A stretch of DNA of 23,721 nt from CBDUEV01 sp965366365 (lineage in GTDB: Bacteria; Actinomycetota; Acidimicrobiia; Spongiisociales; JAENVV01), in the NCBI GenBank assembly GCA_965366365.1, contig CBDUEV010000042.1, forward strand, positions 1-23,721, in the 5' to 3' direction. A program made the position numbers and the translations under genes. The notes under the pieces are model-generated. The model saw nothing but the letters and a program-made list of their open reading frames with translations. It did not search any database and was not told the DNA's origin. This document shows positions 1 through 8,362 of the stretch, one piece after another; position 1 is the stretch's first letter; every line of letters starts with the position of its first letter.

Positions 1-408
1 AGCGCCAACTGGCCGTTCGTGGGTCCTGGCAACCGCGGCCCCAACAACGCCCTTTCCCCTAGGTACGTCGGTGATGTCGTCGAGCGTCTCCTGGCGGCCC
101 AGCCCAAACCCCCCGTGTTGTGGATCCGGGGCGACCTCGACAAGGTGGTGGCGGATGCGGCCATGAGTGACCCCGGGACTTTGGGCGAACTCGGTCTGAT
201 TCCCGGCTGGCCGGGCGCCGGCGTCTACCCGGCTCAACCCATGCTGGCGCAGACTCGAGCGGTCCTCGACAGGTATCGCCAGGCAGGCGGCACCTATGCC
301 GAACACGTCATCGAGGGCGCCGGCCACCTGCCCTTCATCGAACGGCCCGAGGAGTTCGACGCGATGTTCCATGTCCATATGAAAGCAACAGGAGGAAACA
401 ACACATGA
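1..408 (+). CDS. alpha/beta hydrolase, C-terminal part (5' end outside window)
   Basis: The reading frame is open from base 1, so the gene starts upstream; 135 residues are visible. The pattern is the C-terminal half of an alpha/beta hydrolase. A strand ending WIRGDLD (residues 41-47) carries the probable catalytic acid Asp47, and GAGHLPFIERPEEF (106-119) carries the probable catalytic His109. The nucleophile elbow would be upstream and cannot be checked. The stop overlaps the start of the next gene as ATGA at 405-408, so it is probably the upstream member of the Liv-transporter operon and may act on the same substrate class. The substrate cannot be told from this fragment: esterase, amidase, C-C hydrolase and haloalkane dehalogenase-like activities are all possible. 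Confidence 0.8.
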   Translation, partial: SANWPFVGPGNRGPNNALSPRYVGDVVERLLAAQPKPPVLWIRGDLDKVVADAAMSDPGTLGELGLIPGWPGAGVYPAQPMLAQTRAVLDRYRQAGGTYAEHVIEGAGHLPFIERPEEFDAMFHVHMKATGGNNT

Positions 409-1790
409 AGCAATCAAGATGGCGAATCCCGGCGTTCTTGCTGGCGACAGCCCTCATCCTCGCCGCCTGCGGCGGCGATTCGACGGAAACCACCGAAGCC
501 GGAGCAACCACCGAGACGACCGTGACCGAAGCCGTCACGGAGACGACAGCCGCCATGACCGAGACCACTGTCGCCGAGGCGATGAGTGGCGTCACCTGTG
601 ACGAACCGATCACCGTGGGAGTGGTCACCGACCTCTCCGGCACTCTGGCGATCTACGGCGCCCACATCAATCGAGCAGTGCCGATCGGATTCGCCTACGC
701 CACCGGAAGCGACGTCGGCTCCGGCCTCGAGCAGACCTACATGCTCGAAGACTGTGAAATCAACGTGGTGTTCAAGGACGACCAATCCGACCCCGAACTG
801 ACAGCCACGGTCGGTCGCGAGCTGATCGAAGCCGAAGGTGCCGACATCATCATCGGGACCGTCAGCTCCGGCGCCACCGCCGGCCTGCAGAGCCTGGCAC
901 TCGAGAACGACGTCATCCTGATTGCTGCTCCTGCGGCGGCCAACGACCTGACCGGCAAGGACTTCAACGAGAACACCTTCCGGGCGAGCCGGAACAACTA
1001 CCAGGACTCCATGGCCATCTGTGAGCAGTTCGTGAACGGCAACGGCTACGAGACCTTCGTGCAGATCGCCCCGGACTACTCCTTCGGATATGGCGGCGCC
1101 GCCGCCTACCGGGATGCCTGCACCTTCGCCGGTGGGGAGTTCCTTGCCGACGACGTGTTCGCTCCGGCGGATACCACCGACTTCACCTCGTTCCTGGAGC
1201 CGCTGGCTGACAGCGAAGCCGATGCGTTCCTGGTGACCTGGGCGGGCGGCGGCTTCGTGCCTCTGCTCCAGTCCGCCATCGACCTGAGCGTGGTCGACGA
1301 CGACACGGTGCTCGGCGCAGCCTTCGTGGACAACGTGGTGATGCCGGCGTTCTTCTCCAACGCCATCGGCTCGACGTCAACGATCCTCTACCACTACACC
1401 GCTCCCGACAACCCGATCAACGACTACCTGATCGAGAAGGCCGGCGAGGCGGGTGCCTTCCCCGACCTGTTCGACGCCGACGGCATGAACGCCGCCATCA
1501 TGGTTGTCGAGGCACTCAAGGCGACCGGTGGAGCCACCGATGCCGACTCCCTGCGAGCGGCGCTCGAAGGAATGTCGTTCGAGGGACCCAAAGGCACGAT
1601 CGAGATCCGAGCCGAGGATCATGTCGCCATTCAGGACATGTACATCGTCACGTTGCTGAATGTCGACGACTCCGAATTCAAGTACTACGAGTACGTGAAT
1701 ACGGTTCGGCCCGAGCCCCCCTGCCTCCTCGAAGGTGACTTCGCCTCTCGGTGTGGCAGCCTGCCGGTCGGAAGCCTGACAGGAAGCTGA
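405..1790 (+). CDS. Liv-type ABC transporter substrate-binding lipoprotein
   Basis: A 461-residue extracytoplasmic solute-binding protein of the branched-chain amino acid (LivJ/LivK, Peripla_BP_6) family. Residues 1-21 form a lipoprotein signal peptide with lipobox LAAC and lipidated Cys22. A Thr/Glu-rich linker (about 25-60) follows, typical of actinobacterial lipoproteins, and the binding fold begins near ITVGVVTDLSG. A good Shine-Dalgarno AGGAGG lies at 390-395. The gene overlaps the preceding hydrolase by 4 bases and is followed by ATPase and permease genes, completing an importer. The family binds branched-chain amino acids but also amides, urea, aromatic acids and other carboxylates. 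The acyl-CoA synthetases downstream make a carboxylic acid more likely than an amino acid, but that is inference. Confidence 0.93.
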   Translation: MKQSRWRIPAFLLATALILAACGGDSTETTEAGATTETTVTEAVTETTAAMTETTVAEAMSGVTCDEPITVGVVTDLSGTLAIYGAHINRAVPIGFAYATGSDVGSGLEQTYMLEDCEINVVFKDDQSDPELTATVGRELIEAEGADIIIGTVSSGATAGLQSLALENDVILIAAPAAANDLTGKDFNENTFRASRNNYQDSMAICEQFVNGNGYETFVQIAPDYSFGYGGAAAYRDACTFAGGEFLADDVFAPADTTDFTSFLEPLADSEADAFLVTWAGGGFVPLLQSAIDLSVVDDDTVLGAAFVDNVVMPAFFSNAIGSTSTILYHYTAPDNPINDYLIEKAGEAGAFPDLFDADGMNAAIMVVEALKATGGATDADSLRAALEGMSFEGPKGTIEIRAEDHVAIQDMYIVTLLNVDDSEFKYYEYVNTVRPEPPCLLEGDFASRCGSLPVGSLTGS

Positions 1791-1796
1791 CGATGA

Positions 1797-1827
1797 GTGG
1801 GTGGGGGCGCACCGCGCCCCCACCCAC
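1797..1827 (+). terminator. perfect 14-bp intercistronic hairpin after the binding-protein gene
   Basis: The left arm GTGGGTGGGGGCGC (1797-1810) and right arm GCGCCCCCACCCAC (1814-1827) are exact reverse complements around the 3-nt loop ACC. The hairpin begins 6 nt after the binding-protein stop. No U-tract follows, so it is more likely a partial terminator or 3'-end mRNA stabiliser that raises binding-protein expression over the ATPases and permeases. It also lies inside the possible N-terminal extension of the next gene. Confidence 0.7.
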
Positions 1828-1837
1828 GGCCCTTCTC

Positions 1838-2614
1838 ATGAGCGACGTCATTCTCGAAACCCGGAACCTGCGCCGAGAATTCGGTGCTCTGGTCGCCGTC
1901 GACGACATGTCGGTGTCGATCGAGGCCGGATCGCTCCACTCCATCATCGGCCCCAACGGCGCTGGCAAGACCACCTTCTTCAATCTGGTGAGCGGGACCC
2001 TTCGTCCCACCAGCGGTCGGGTGTTCCTGAAAGGGGACGACATCACGGGCTTGCCTATGCACCGCACGATTCACCGGGGAATCGGGAGGTCATTCCAGAT
2101 CACCAATCTCTTCCCGACCTTGACGGTCGCCGAGAATGTTCGCCTGGCCGCTCAGGCCATGGGCCGCGACAGCCTCCGGATGTTCCGCTCCCACTCGAAG
2201 TTCGGCGAGTACGTGATGCGCGCTGCCGAGGTGCTCGAGCAAGTGGGGTTGTCGGGCCGAGCCCTCCAGCTCGCAGGAACCCTTCCCCACGGCGACCAAC
2301 GCAAACTCGAGCTGGGCATGATCCTCGCTCCCGACCCGGAGGTGCTCATGCTCGATGAGCCGACCGCCGGGATGGCATCTGAGCAAGTCCCCGAACTCAT
2401 GAAGCTCATTCAGACGATTCAAAGCGCGGGCGACAAGACGGTGGTCTTGGTCGAGCACAACATGAACGTGGTCATGTCGGTCTCGGACCGGATCACGGTG
2501 ATGCATCAAGGAGCCCTTCTTGCGGAAGGCACCCCCGCTGAAATCGGCTCGGACGAGCGCGTTCAGACGGCCTACCTGGGTCAGCTCTACGACGATGCCG
2601 GGGGTCCGGAATGA
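1838..2614 (+). CDS. livG: Liv-type ABC transporter ATP-binding protein (LivG-like)
   Basis: A 258-residue ATPase of the LivG class that powers import through the two permeases downstream. Visible motifs are Walker A GPNGAGKTT (38-46), a LivG-like signature region LPHGDQRKLELG, Walker B VLMLDEPTAGM and the H-loop VLVEHNM. The start is uncertain. ATG 1838 gives the family-typical N-terminus MSDVILETRNL but has no clear ribosome binding site and lies just after the strong hairpin. ATG 1793, in frame, has AGGAAG at 1781-1786 and would add 15 residues encoded through the hairpin. I chose 1838 because the extension (Gly/Pro-rich) looks unlike the family. The stop overlaps the next gene as ATGA (2611-2614). 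Confidence 0.92.
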   Translation: MSDVILETRNLRREFGALVAVDDMSVSIEAGSLHSIIGPNGAGKTTFFNLVSGTLRPTSGRVFLKGDDITGLPMHRTIHRGIGRSFQITNLFPTLTVAENVRLAAQAMGRDSLRMFRSHSKFGEYVMRAAEVLEQVGLSGRALQLAGTLPHGDQRKLELGMILAPDPEVLMLDEPTAGMASEQVPELMKLIQTIQSAGDKTVVLVEHNMNVVMSVSDRITVMHQGALLAEGTPAEIGSDERVQTAYLGQLYDDAGGPE

Positions 2615-3312
2615 GCCTGCTTCGACTGACCGACATCGAGACGTTCATCGGGCAATACCACATCCTCCAGGGGGTGTCCCTCGAGGTGCCGGAAGGAAAC
2701 ATCGTCGCTCTGCTGGGTCGCAACGGTGCCGGCAAGACGACGACCCTGAAGACCGTCATGGGGTTGACTCCGGCCCGGAGCGGGAGAGTCGAGTTCGCCG
2801 ATCGGAACATCACTCTCCGTCGCAGCTTCGACATCGCCAACCTCGGCATCGGTTACGTGCCGGAACATCGAGCCATTTTCGCTGATCTCACCGTCGAGGA
2901 GAACCTCCGCATCGCAGAGCGGAGTCGGGGAGACCTCGCCGCCAAGGAGGAGCTCATCTTTGGTCTGTTCCCCGACCTCAAACGTCTGATCCGGCTTCCC
3001 GGCACCAATCTCTCGGGAGGCCAGCAGCAGATGCTTGCTGTCGCCCGAGCGCTGGTTCCGGACAACCAGCTGCTGCTGATCGATGAGCCGAGCGAGGGTC
3101 TGGCGCCCGTCATCATCGAGCAGATGATGGAAGCCATCATGCAGCTCTCGGCTCATTCCACGGTCCTGCTGGTCGAGCAGAACTTCATCGTCGCCAGCCG
3201 CCTGGCTCAGCACTACGTGATCGTCGAAGAGGGTCGGACGGTCAAGTCAGGCGCCATGGCCGACCTCGTCAACGACGAAGAGACCATCAAGCGCTACCTG
3301 GGAGCGGCATGA
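2611..3312 (+). CDS. livF: Liv-type ABC transporter ATP-binding protein (LivF-like)
   Basis: A 233-residue ATPase, the usual length for LivF, partner of the LivG-like ATPase in a heterodimeric engine. Motifs are Walker A GRNGAGKTT (36-44), signature LSGGQQQMLAVARAL, Walker B LLLIDEPSEGLAP and LLVEQNF at the H-loop, where Gln replaces His as is common in LivF proteins. It starts in the ATGA overlap with the upstream ATPase gene, implying translational coupling and matched production of the two subunits. Thirty-four bases separate it from the first permease gene. Confidence 0.93.
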   Translation: MSLLRLTDIETFIGQYHILQGVSLEVPEGNIVALLGRNGAGKTTTLKTVMGLTPARSGRVEFADRNITLRRSFDIANLGIGYVPEHRAIFADLTVEENLRIAERSRGDLAAKEELIFGLFPDLKRLIRLPGTNLSGGQQQMLAVARALVPDNQLLLIDEPSEGLAPVIIEQMMEAIMQLSAHSTVLLVEQNFIVASRLAQHYVIVEEGRTVKSGAMADLVNDEETIKRYLGAA

Positions 3313-3346
3313 CCAGGGGCGGCGGGCGACCAGATCGGAGTCGGCG

Positions 3347-4930
3347 ATGACCGTTGACATGGAGACGCCGTCGGCCACGGCTCGGCGGGCCACGTGGCTG
3401 TCGGAGAATCGCAGCAGGGTTACTGCCGTGGCTGTGCTCGTCTTCTTCTTCCTGGTCGCCATGGGCGGCGTGGAGCGCGACGACTGGTTCTCCACGGTCA
3501 TGCAGGGGCTGTCGGTCGGTGCCATCACCTTTCTGGTGGCCTCTGGCCTGTCGCTGATTTTCGGCCTGATGGATGTGCTCAATCTGGCCCACGGAGAGCT
3601 TTTCATGCTGGGCGCCTACGTTGGTTGGACCGTGTACACGCGTTTCGACACGCTGGTGGACCTGGCAGTGCCGGGCTTGGTGGTGGCGGCTCCGTTCGCA
3701 CTCCTCCCTGTCTGGCGGAGGCTCGGCGCAGCCATCGCCGCCGAGCCCCTCCGACGCCGGTGGGCGGGCGCCGGCTTGCTGGGCGTGGGCGCCCTCGCCA
3801 CATTTCTGGCGGTGACCCGCTTCCCGCTCGCCATCTGGAACGCCGAGGACTTCTCCTCGAGCCCGACCAACTTCTCGGTACAGATCGATCTCGGCCTCCT
3901 GGCCCCGTTGCCGGCCGGTTCATATGGCTGGCCCCCGGTGCTCGCTTTCCTCGTGGCGCTCCTGGGTGGTTCGCTTCTGGCGCTCGGGTTCCAGGTGCTC
4001 CGCCCTCAAACCGGAGAGTTCATGGAGGTCACCTCGAAGCACGTGGCCGGATTCGGAGCGCTCCTGGCAGCCCCGATCCTCCTCGGGCTCTTCAAGACCC
4101 CGCTGAACGACTGGGTGTTCCAACTGAGCACCACGTGGCGGTTCTTCCTGGCCATCATCGTTTCCGTGGCGATGGGAGCGGCGGCCGGGGCCCTCATCGA
4201 AGTGGCACTCATCAGGCCCCTCTACGACCGACCCATCTACCAGCTCATGGTGACCCTGGGCGTCGGATTCATCATCATCGAGATGGTTCGCGAGGTGTGG
4301 GGCCGGCCCGAGTTCACGATGAGCCGCCCCGCCGCCTTCAACGGAACCGGCCCCGACTGTCCGGGTGAAGGGCTCGGCGGGTTCTTCAGTGGGTGCTCGA
4401 CCGTCGAGGCGTTCGGGAGCCGGCTGCGCGTCTACAACGAGGGTTTCGTGATTCTCGCCGGGATCGTGGTGCTGGTCGGGGTCACCCTGCTGTTGAGACG
4501 CACGCGGATCGGCATGATCATTCGTGCGGGTGTGCAGGATCCGGAGATGGTCGAGGCGCTGGGGATCAACGTCCGTCAGGTCTTCACGCTCGTCTTCGCG
4601 TTGGGTTCTGGGCTGGCAGCCCTGGGCGGAGTTCTGGCGGCGCCGTCCATCGGCCTCAGCACGGGCATGGGAGCGGTGTTCCTGCTCTCGGCCATCGTGG
4701 CGCTCGCCATCGGCGGGTTGACCAGTTTCCCCGGGGCGGCCGCCGGCGCTGTTCTGGTTGGCCTGCTCACGCAGATCATCATCCGCTACGGGCAGGCAGG
4801 TATCGCGCTGCCGTTCCTCGACGAGCCGTTCAAGCCTTCGCCCACGCTGGTGCCCGCCGCGGCGATCCTGCTCATGATGGTGGTGTTGTTGGTGATGCCG
4901 GCGGGCCTCTTCGGAAGGAGCGAGCGATGA
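3347..4930 (+). CDS. livH: Liv-type ABC transporter permease, LivH-like, enlarged
   Basis: An inner-membrane permease of the branched-chain amino acid (BPD_transp_2) family. The LivH hallmark NLAHGELFMLGAYVGW lies at 79-94, the segment LIEVALIRPLYDRP at 283-296, and the coupling region DPEMVEALGINVRQVF at 398-413. At 527 residues it is far longer than the roughly 300 residues usual for LivH. The excess is mainly an insertion of about 160 residues (about 104-262) between the GAYVGW element and the next conserved segment. The insertion has several hydrophobic stretches (110-122, 141-158, 197-216, 236-249), probably extra membrane helices. Two cysteines (338 and 350) sit in a polar loop and might form a disulfide. 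GGAG upstream supports the start; the stop overlaps livM as ATGA. Confidence 0.9.
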   Translation: MTVDMETPSATARRATWLSENRSRVTAVAVLVFFFLVAMGGVERDDWFSTVMQGLSVGAITFLVASGLSLIFGLMDVLNLAHGELFMLGAYVGWTVYTRFDTLVDLAVPGLVVAAPFALLPVWRRLGAAIAAEPLRRRWAGAGLLGVGALATFLAVTRFPLAIWNAEDFSSSPTNFSVQIDLGLLAPLPAGSYGWPPVLAFLVALLGGSLLALGFQVLRPQTGEFMEVTSKHVAGFGALLAAPILLGLFKTPLNDWVFQLSTTWRFFLAIIVSVAMGAAAGALIEVALIRPLYDRPIYQLMVTLGVGFIIIEMVREVWGRPEFTMSRPAAFNGTGPDCPGEGLGGFFSGCSTVEAFGSRLRVYNEGFVILAGIVVLVGVTLLLRRTRIGMIIRAGVQDPEMVEALGINVRQVFTLVFALGSGLAALGGVLAAPSIGLSTGMGAVFLLSAIVALAIGGLTSFPGAAAGAVLVGLLTQIIIRYGQAGIALPFLDEPFKPSPTLVPAAAILLMMVVLLVMPAGLFGRSER

Positions 4931-5982
4931 GCACCTCGGGTATCGGCGCCCTGTTTGCCCGGCGGCGAGGCTTGCTCGTCGTGACCGGACTCATGGTCAT
5001 GTTTCCGTTTGTGATCTCGGTTGTCGTCGACGGGCAGGGGTTCAGCGCGGTTCTGGCCAACGACGAAGGTAACGCTCGGTTCCTGCAGGGGCTCGCCATC
5101 GAGATCTTCATCCTCGCCCTGTATGCCTTGAGCTACGACCTGATCCTCGGCGTGACCGGTCTCCTCTCGTTCGGACATGCCATGTTCTTTGCGGTGGGGA
5201 GCTACACCTTCGGGATCATGTTGAAGACGTTCGAGTTGGGCTGGCCGGCCGCCCTCGCCGTCGTCTTGGTGGCCGCCGTGCTGCAGGCCTTGCTCTTCGG
5301 TGTGGTCCTGCCGCGCGTGCAAGGCATTTCCTTCGCTCTCATCACGCTGGGGATCGCTTCGATGTTTTGGATCGTCATCCAGTCGAGTGACCTCTCCTCG
5401 TTCGCCGGAGCGGAGATCGGTCTGCAGGGCATCCCCACGCCCGCTCGCTACCTCGACTCCACCAACGAGCGCTTCATCTTTTATCTGATCACATTGGCGG
5501 TTCTCGTGGGGGTCTACGTCCTGTACACCCGGATCGTCGACTCGCCGCTGGGCAAAGTCGCCAACGCCATCCGCGACAACGAGGACCGGGCGCTCATGCT
5601 TGGCTACAACACGCTGTGGTTCAAGCTGGCCGTCCTCATCGTTGCTTCGATCACCGCAGCGCTGGCCGGAGTCATTCACACCATCCATCAACCAATCGTG
5701 ACCCCGGGCATCGCCGGCCTCGGTTTCACCGTTACGGCCCTCCTCGTCATTCTCATCGGCGGGGTGGGCACCATCAGCGGTGCGGTCGTGGGGGCGGCGG
5801 TGTTCCGGCTGCTCCAGTTCTATCTCGACCGATGGTTTGGCGGCGCTTCCGACCTGCTCATCGGCATCGCCTACGTCGGGTTGGTGCTCTATCTGCCCTA
5901 CGGGATAGTCGGAACCTGGCGGGTGAGAAGCCCCCGAATCGGTGAAGGCCGCGCCCGCCTGGCCGCCCTGTTCAGGTCATAG
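4927..5982 (+). CDS. livM: Liv-type ABC transporter permease (LivM-like)
   Basis: A 351-residue multi-spanning permease, the second half of the translocation pore. The start ATG 4927 has AAGGAG at 4914-4919 and overlaps the livH stop as ATGA; the open frame extends upstream to 4393 but that part lies inside livH. The LivM hallmark YDLILGVTGLLSFGHAMFF follows the first membrane segments. The cytoplasmic coupling region AIRDNEDRALMLGYN, which contacts the ATPases in this family, is followed by a helix ending near IHTIHQP. Length and order of elements are typical. With the binding protein, two ATPases and LivH-like permease it completes the importer. Confidence 0.93.
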   Translation: MSTSGIGALFARRRGLLVVTGLMVMFPFVISVVVDGQGFSAVLANDEGNARFLQGLAIEIFILALYALSYDLILGVTGLLSFGHAMFFAVGSYTFGIMLKTFELGWPAALAVVLVAAVLQALLFGVVLPRVQGISFALITLGIASMFWIVIQSSDLSSFAGAEIGLQGIPTPARYLDSTNERFIFYLITLAVLVGVYVLYTRIVDSPLGKVANAIRDNEDRALMLGYNTLWFKLAVLIVASITAALAGVIHTIHQPIVTPGIAGLGFTVTALLVILIGGVGTISGAVVGAAVFRLLQFYLDRWFGGASDLLIGIAYVGLVLYLPYGIVGTWRVRSPRIGEGRARLAALFRS

Positions 5983-5990
5983 GAGGGCCG

Positions 5991-7517
5991 ATGCCGCTCA
6001 ACGCGCTTCTCGCCCGCCATGCCCGGTACTACCCGGACAAAGTCGCCGTGGTGTTTGGAGAGCACCGATTGACGTTTCGGGACCTGAATCGACGGGTGAA
6101 CCTGCTCTGCAACGCCCTGGCGTCGCTGGGTGTCGGCCAGGGTGACAAGGTGGCGACCATCCTGGGGAACTCCCTCGAACTCCTGGAGATCTATCAGGCC
6201 GTCGCCAAGACCGGAATCGTGGCCGTGCCGCTCAGCCCCCTCCTCAGGGGCGACGGGCTGGTCAACCTCATCAACGACTCCGACTCGGTGGCAGTCATCA
6301 CGCAGGCAGACATGGCGCCCCACATCGACGCGGTACGGGAGCGGCTGACGGGCGTCGCCGAGGACCGCTTCATCCTCATCGACGGTGACCGTCCCGGATT
6401 TTCCGGCTACGGCCCCCTCACGGAGGCGGCCTCGGATGGTGAACCGGATCCGGTGCACATCGATCGTGACGACCCCTACAACATCATCTACAGCTCCGGC
6501 ACGACCGGCTTGCCGAAAGGGATCGTCCATACCCATGAGATCCGGGAGGCGTACTGCACCGGCTTCGCCTCGTCATACCGCATCAACCCGGAGAGCGTGA
6601 TCCTCCATACGGGCTCGCTCGTCTTCAACGGCGCCTTCCTGACGCTCATGCCCGCCATGTACCTGGCGTGTACCTATGTGCTGCACCCCTCCTTCGATGC
6701 TCGGGCGATGATCGACACCATCGCCGCCGAAAAGGTCACCCACATCATGACGGTGCCCTCCCAGGTCATCGATCTCCTCGAACACGACGACTTCGCCGAC
6801 TCCCACCTGCCCAGTCTCGAGATGGTGTGTTCGGTGGGCGCCCCCCTCCATCTGGAACACAAGCAAGCATTGGCTCGCCGGCTTCCCGATCGGTTCTACG
6901 AGCTCTACGGCCTGACCGAAGGATTCGTGACGGTCCTCGACCGCGACGACGCAGCAGCCAAACCTGGTTCGGTCGGCATCCCTCCGCCGCTCTTCGAGAT
7001 GAGAATCGTCGACGACATAGGGCAGGATCTCCCAGCCGGCCACGTCGGCGAGATCGTGGGGCGGGGCCCGATCACCATGCCGGGCTACTACAAGCGCCCC
7101 GATCTCACCGCCGAGGCGATCAAAGAGGGTTGGCTGTACTCCGGTGACCTCGGCTACGTCGACGAGGATGGTTTCCTCTACCTGGTCGACCGCAAGAAGG
7201 ACCTCATCATCTCTGGGGGAGTCAATGTGTATCCCCGCGACATCGAGGAGATCGTCATCCAGCATTCCGACGTGGCGGACGTCACCGTTTTCGGTGTTCC
7301 CGATCCGCGCTGGGGAGAGACTCCGGTGGCCGCAGTCGTGCTCAAACCGAACTCGGTCGCGTCGCCGGAAGCGGTGCGCGACTGGGTCAACGAACGGGTG
7401 GCCGCCCGTTTTCAGAAGCTGAGCGAGGTCGTGGTGCTGGAGGCGTTTCCCCGCAGCGTCGCCGGCAAGACGCTCCGACGAGTGATCAAACAGGACTACA
7501 TCGAGGAGACGCAATGA
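5991..7517 (+). CDS. acyl-CoA synthetase (AMP-forming, FadD-like)
   Basis: A 508-residue member of the ANL (AMP-binding) superfamily, expected to activate a carboxylic acid to its CoA thioester through an acyl-adenylate. The P-loop SSGTTGLPKG lies at 168-177, the ELYGLTEG adenine-site motif in the middle, and the hinge region YSGDLGYVDEDG followed by DRKKDLIISGG near 383-405. The C-terminal catalytic lysine is Lys493 in AGKTLRR. AGGAGG sits just upstream of the ATG. It is 8 nt after the permease gene and overlaps the next hydrolase by ATGA, suggesting that it activates the imported substrate. Chain length or aromatic preference cannot be read from the sequence by eye. Confidence 0.92.
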   Translation: MPLNALLARHARYYPDKVAVVFGEHRLTFRDLNRRVNLLCNALASLGVGQGDKVATILGNSLELLEIYQAVAKTGIVAVPLSPLLRGDGLVNLINDSDSVAVITQADMAPHIDAVRERLTGVAEDRFILIDGDRPGFSGYGPLTEAASDGEPDPVHIDRDDPYNIIYSSGTTGLPKGIVHTHEIREAYCTGFASSYRINPESVILHTGSLVFNGAFLTLMPAMYLACTYVLHPSFDARAMIDTIAAEKVTHIMTVPSQVIDLLEHDDFADSHLPSLEMVCSVGAPLHLEHKQALARRLPDRFYELYGLTEGFVTVLDRDDAAAKPGSVGIPPPLFEMRIVDDIGQDLPAGHVGEIVGRGPITMPGYYKRPDLTAEAIKEGWLYSGDLGYVDEDGFLYLVDRKKDLIISGGVNVYPRDIEEIVIQHSDVADVTVFGVPDPRWGETPVAAVVLKPNSVASPEAVRDWVNERVAARFQKLSEVVVLEAFPRSVAGKTLRRVIKQDYIEETQ

Positions 7518-8362
7518 TCGATCGGTACGTTGAGACCAATGGACTCCGCCTCCACTACATCGACCACGGCGCCGGCGAGACGACGCTGGTCCTCACCCAT
7601 GGCCTCTCGGCCAATGCCCATTCCTTCGACGGGCTGATCGCCGCCGGCCTGGCAGAAAACATGCGGGTCCTGACGGTGGATCTGCGTGGGCGCGGAGAGA
7701 GCGACAAGCCGGATACGGGCTACACCATGGAAGACCACGCACAGGACATGCTCGGCCTGCTCGACGCCTTGGAGTTGGATAGCGTCGTGTTGGGCGGCCA
7801 TTCCTTCGGCGGGCTGCTCACCTACTTCATGGCCGCCCACCACCCTGCCCGGTTCGAGCGGTGCATCGTGCTCGACGCGCCGGCCGAGGTGCACGGCGAA
7901 ATCCTCGACCAGATCAAGCCTTCGCTCGCCCGACTCGAGGCTGTTCTCCCGTCCTGGGAGCACTACCTGGACCTCATCAAGGTCATGCCGTACTACGAGG
8001 GCTGGTGGGACCCTGCGATCGAGGGCTTCTACCGAGCCGACGTAGCCGACAACCCCGATGGGACCGTTCAGGCGAAATCCCATCCGGAACACATCCGCCA
8101 AGCAGTGGAGGGCACGCTCACGGTCGACTGGCCCGCCCTGGTGAAGTCGGTTACCCAGCCGACGCTGTTTCTGAGAGCCACCGACCCGTTTGGGCCGCCC
8201 GGTGCCCCGCCGATCGTGTCGGAAGCTCAGGGGAATACCACGGTGGAGCGGCTCCCCAACGGCCGGCTCGTGGCCATACCCGGCAACCACATCACCTACC
8301 TGTTCGGATCGAGCGCACCCGCGGTGGTCGGCGCCATCCACGAGTTCGTGGGTGCGGCGTGA
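7514..8362 (+). CDS. alpha/beta hydrolase
   Basis: A complete 282-residue alpha/beta hydrolase. The oxyanion-hole HG motif is in LTHGLSANAHSF (28-38). The nucleophile elbow GGHSFGG gives Ser97, the acid is probably Asp224 in RATDPF, and the base is His259 in PGNHITY. The cap region (about 120-200) is rich in aromatic residues (YYEGWW), suggesting a hydrophobic substrate. It starts in an ATGA overlap with the acyl-CoA synthetase and ends in a GTGA overlap with the ketoacyl synthase-like gene, so the three are co-translated. Possible roles are thioester hydrolysis, ester or lactone opening, or C-C bond cleavage; none can be chosen from sequence alone. Confidence 0.9.
   Translation: MIDRYVETNGLRLHYIDHGAGETTLVLTHGLSANAHSFDGLIAAGLAENMRVLTVDLRGRGESDKPDTGYTMEDHAQDMLGLLDALELDSVVLGGHSFGGLLTYFMAAHHPARFERCIVLDAPAEVHGEILDQIKPSLARLEAVLPSWEHYLDLIKVMPYYEGWWDPAIEGFYRADVADNPDGTVQAKSHPEHIRQAVEGTLTVDWPALVKSVTQPTLFLRATDPFGPPGAPPIVSEAQGNTTVERLPNGRLVAIPGNHITYLFGSSAPAVVGAIHEFVGAA

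Noticed and set aside
4786..5691. Minus-strand open frame of 301 codons opposite livM
   Set aside because: The product is extremely rich in charged residues and lies antisense to a clear permease; it is a mirror of hydrophobic codons.
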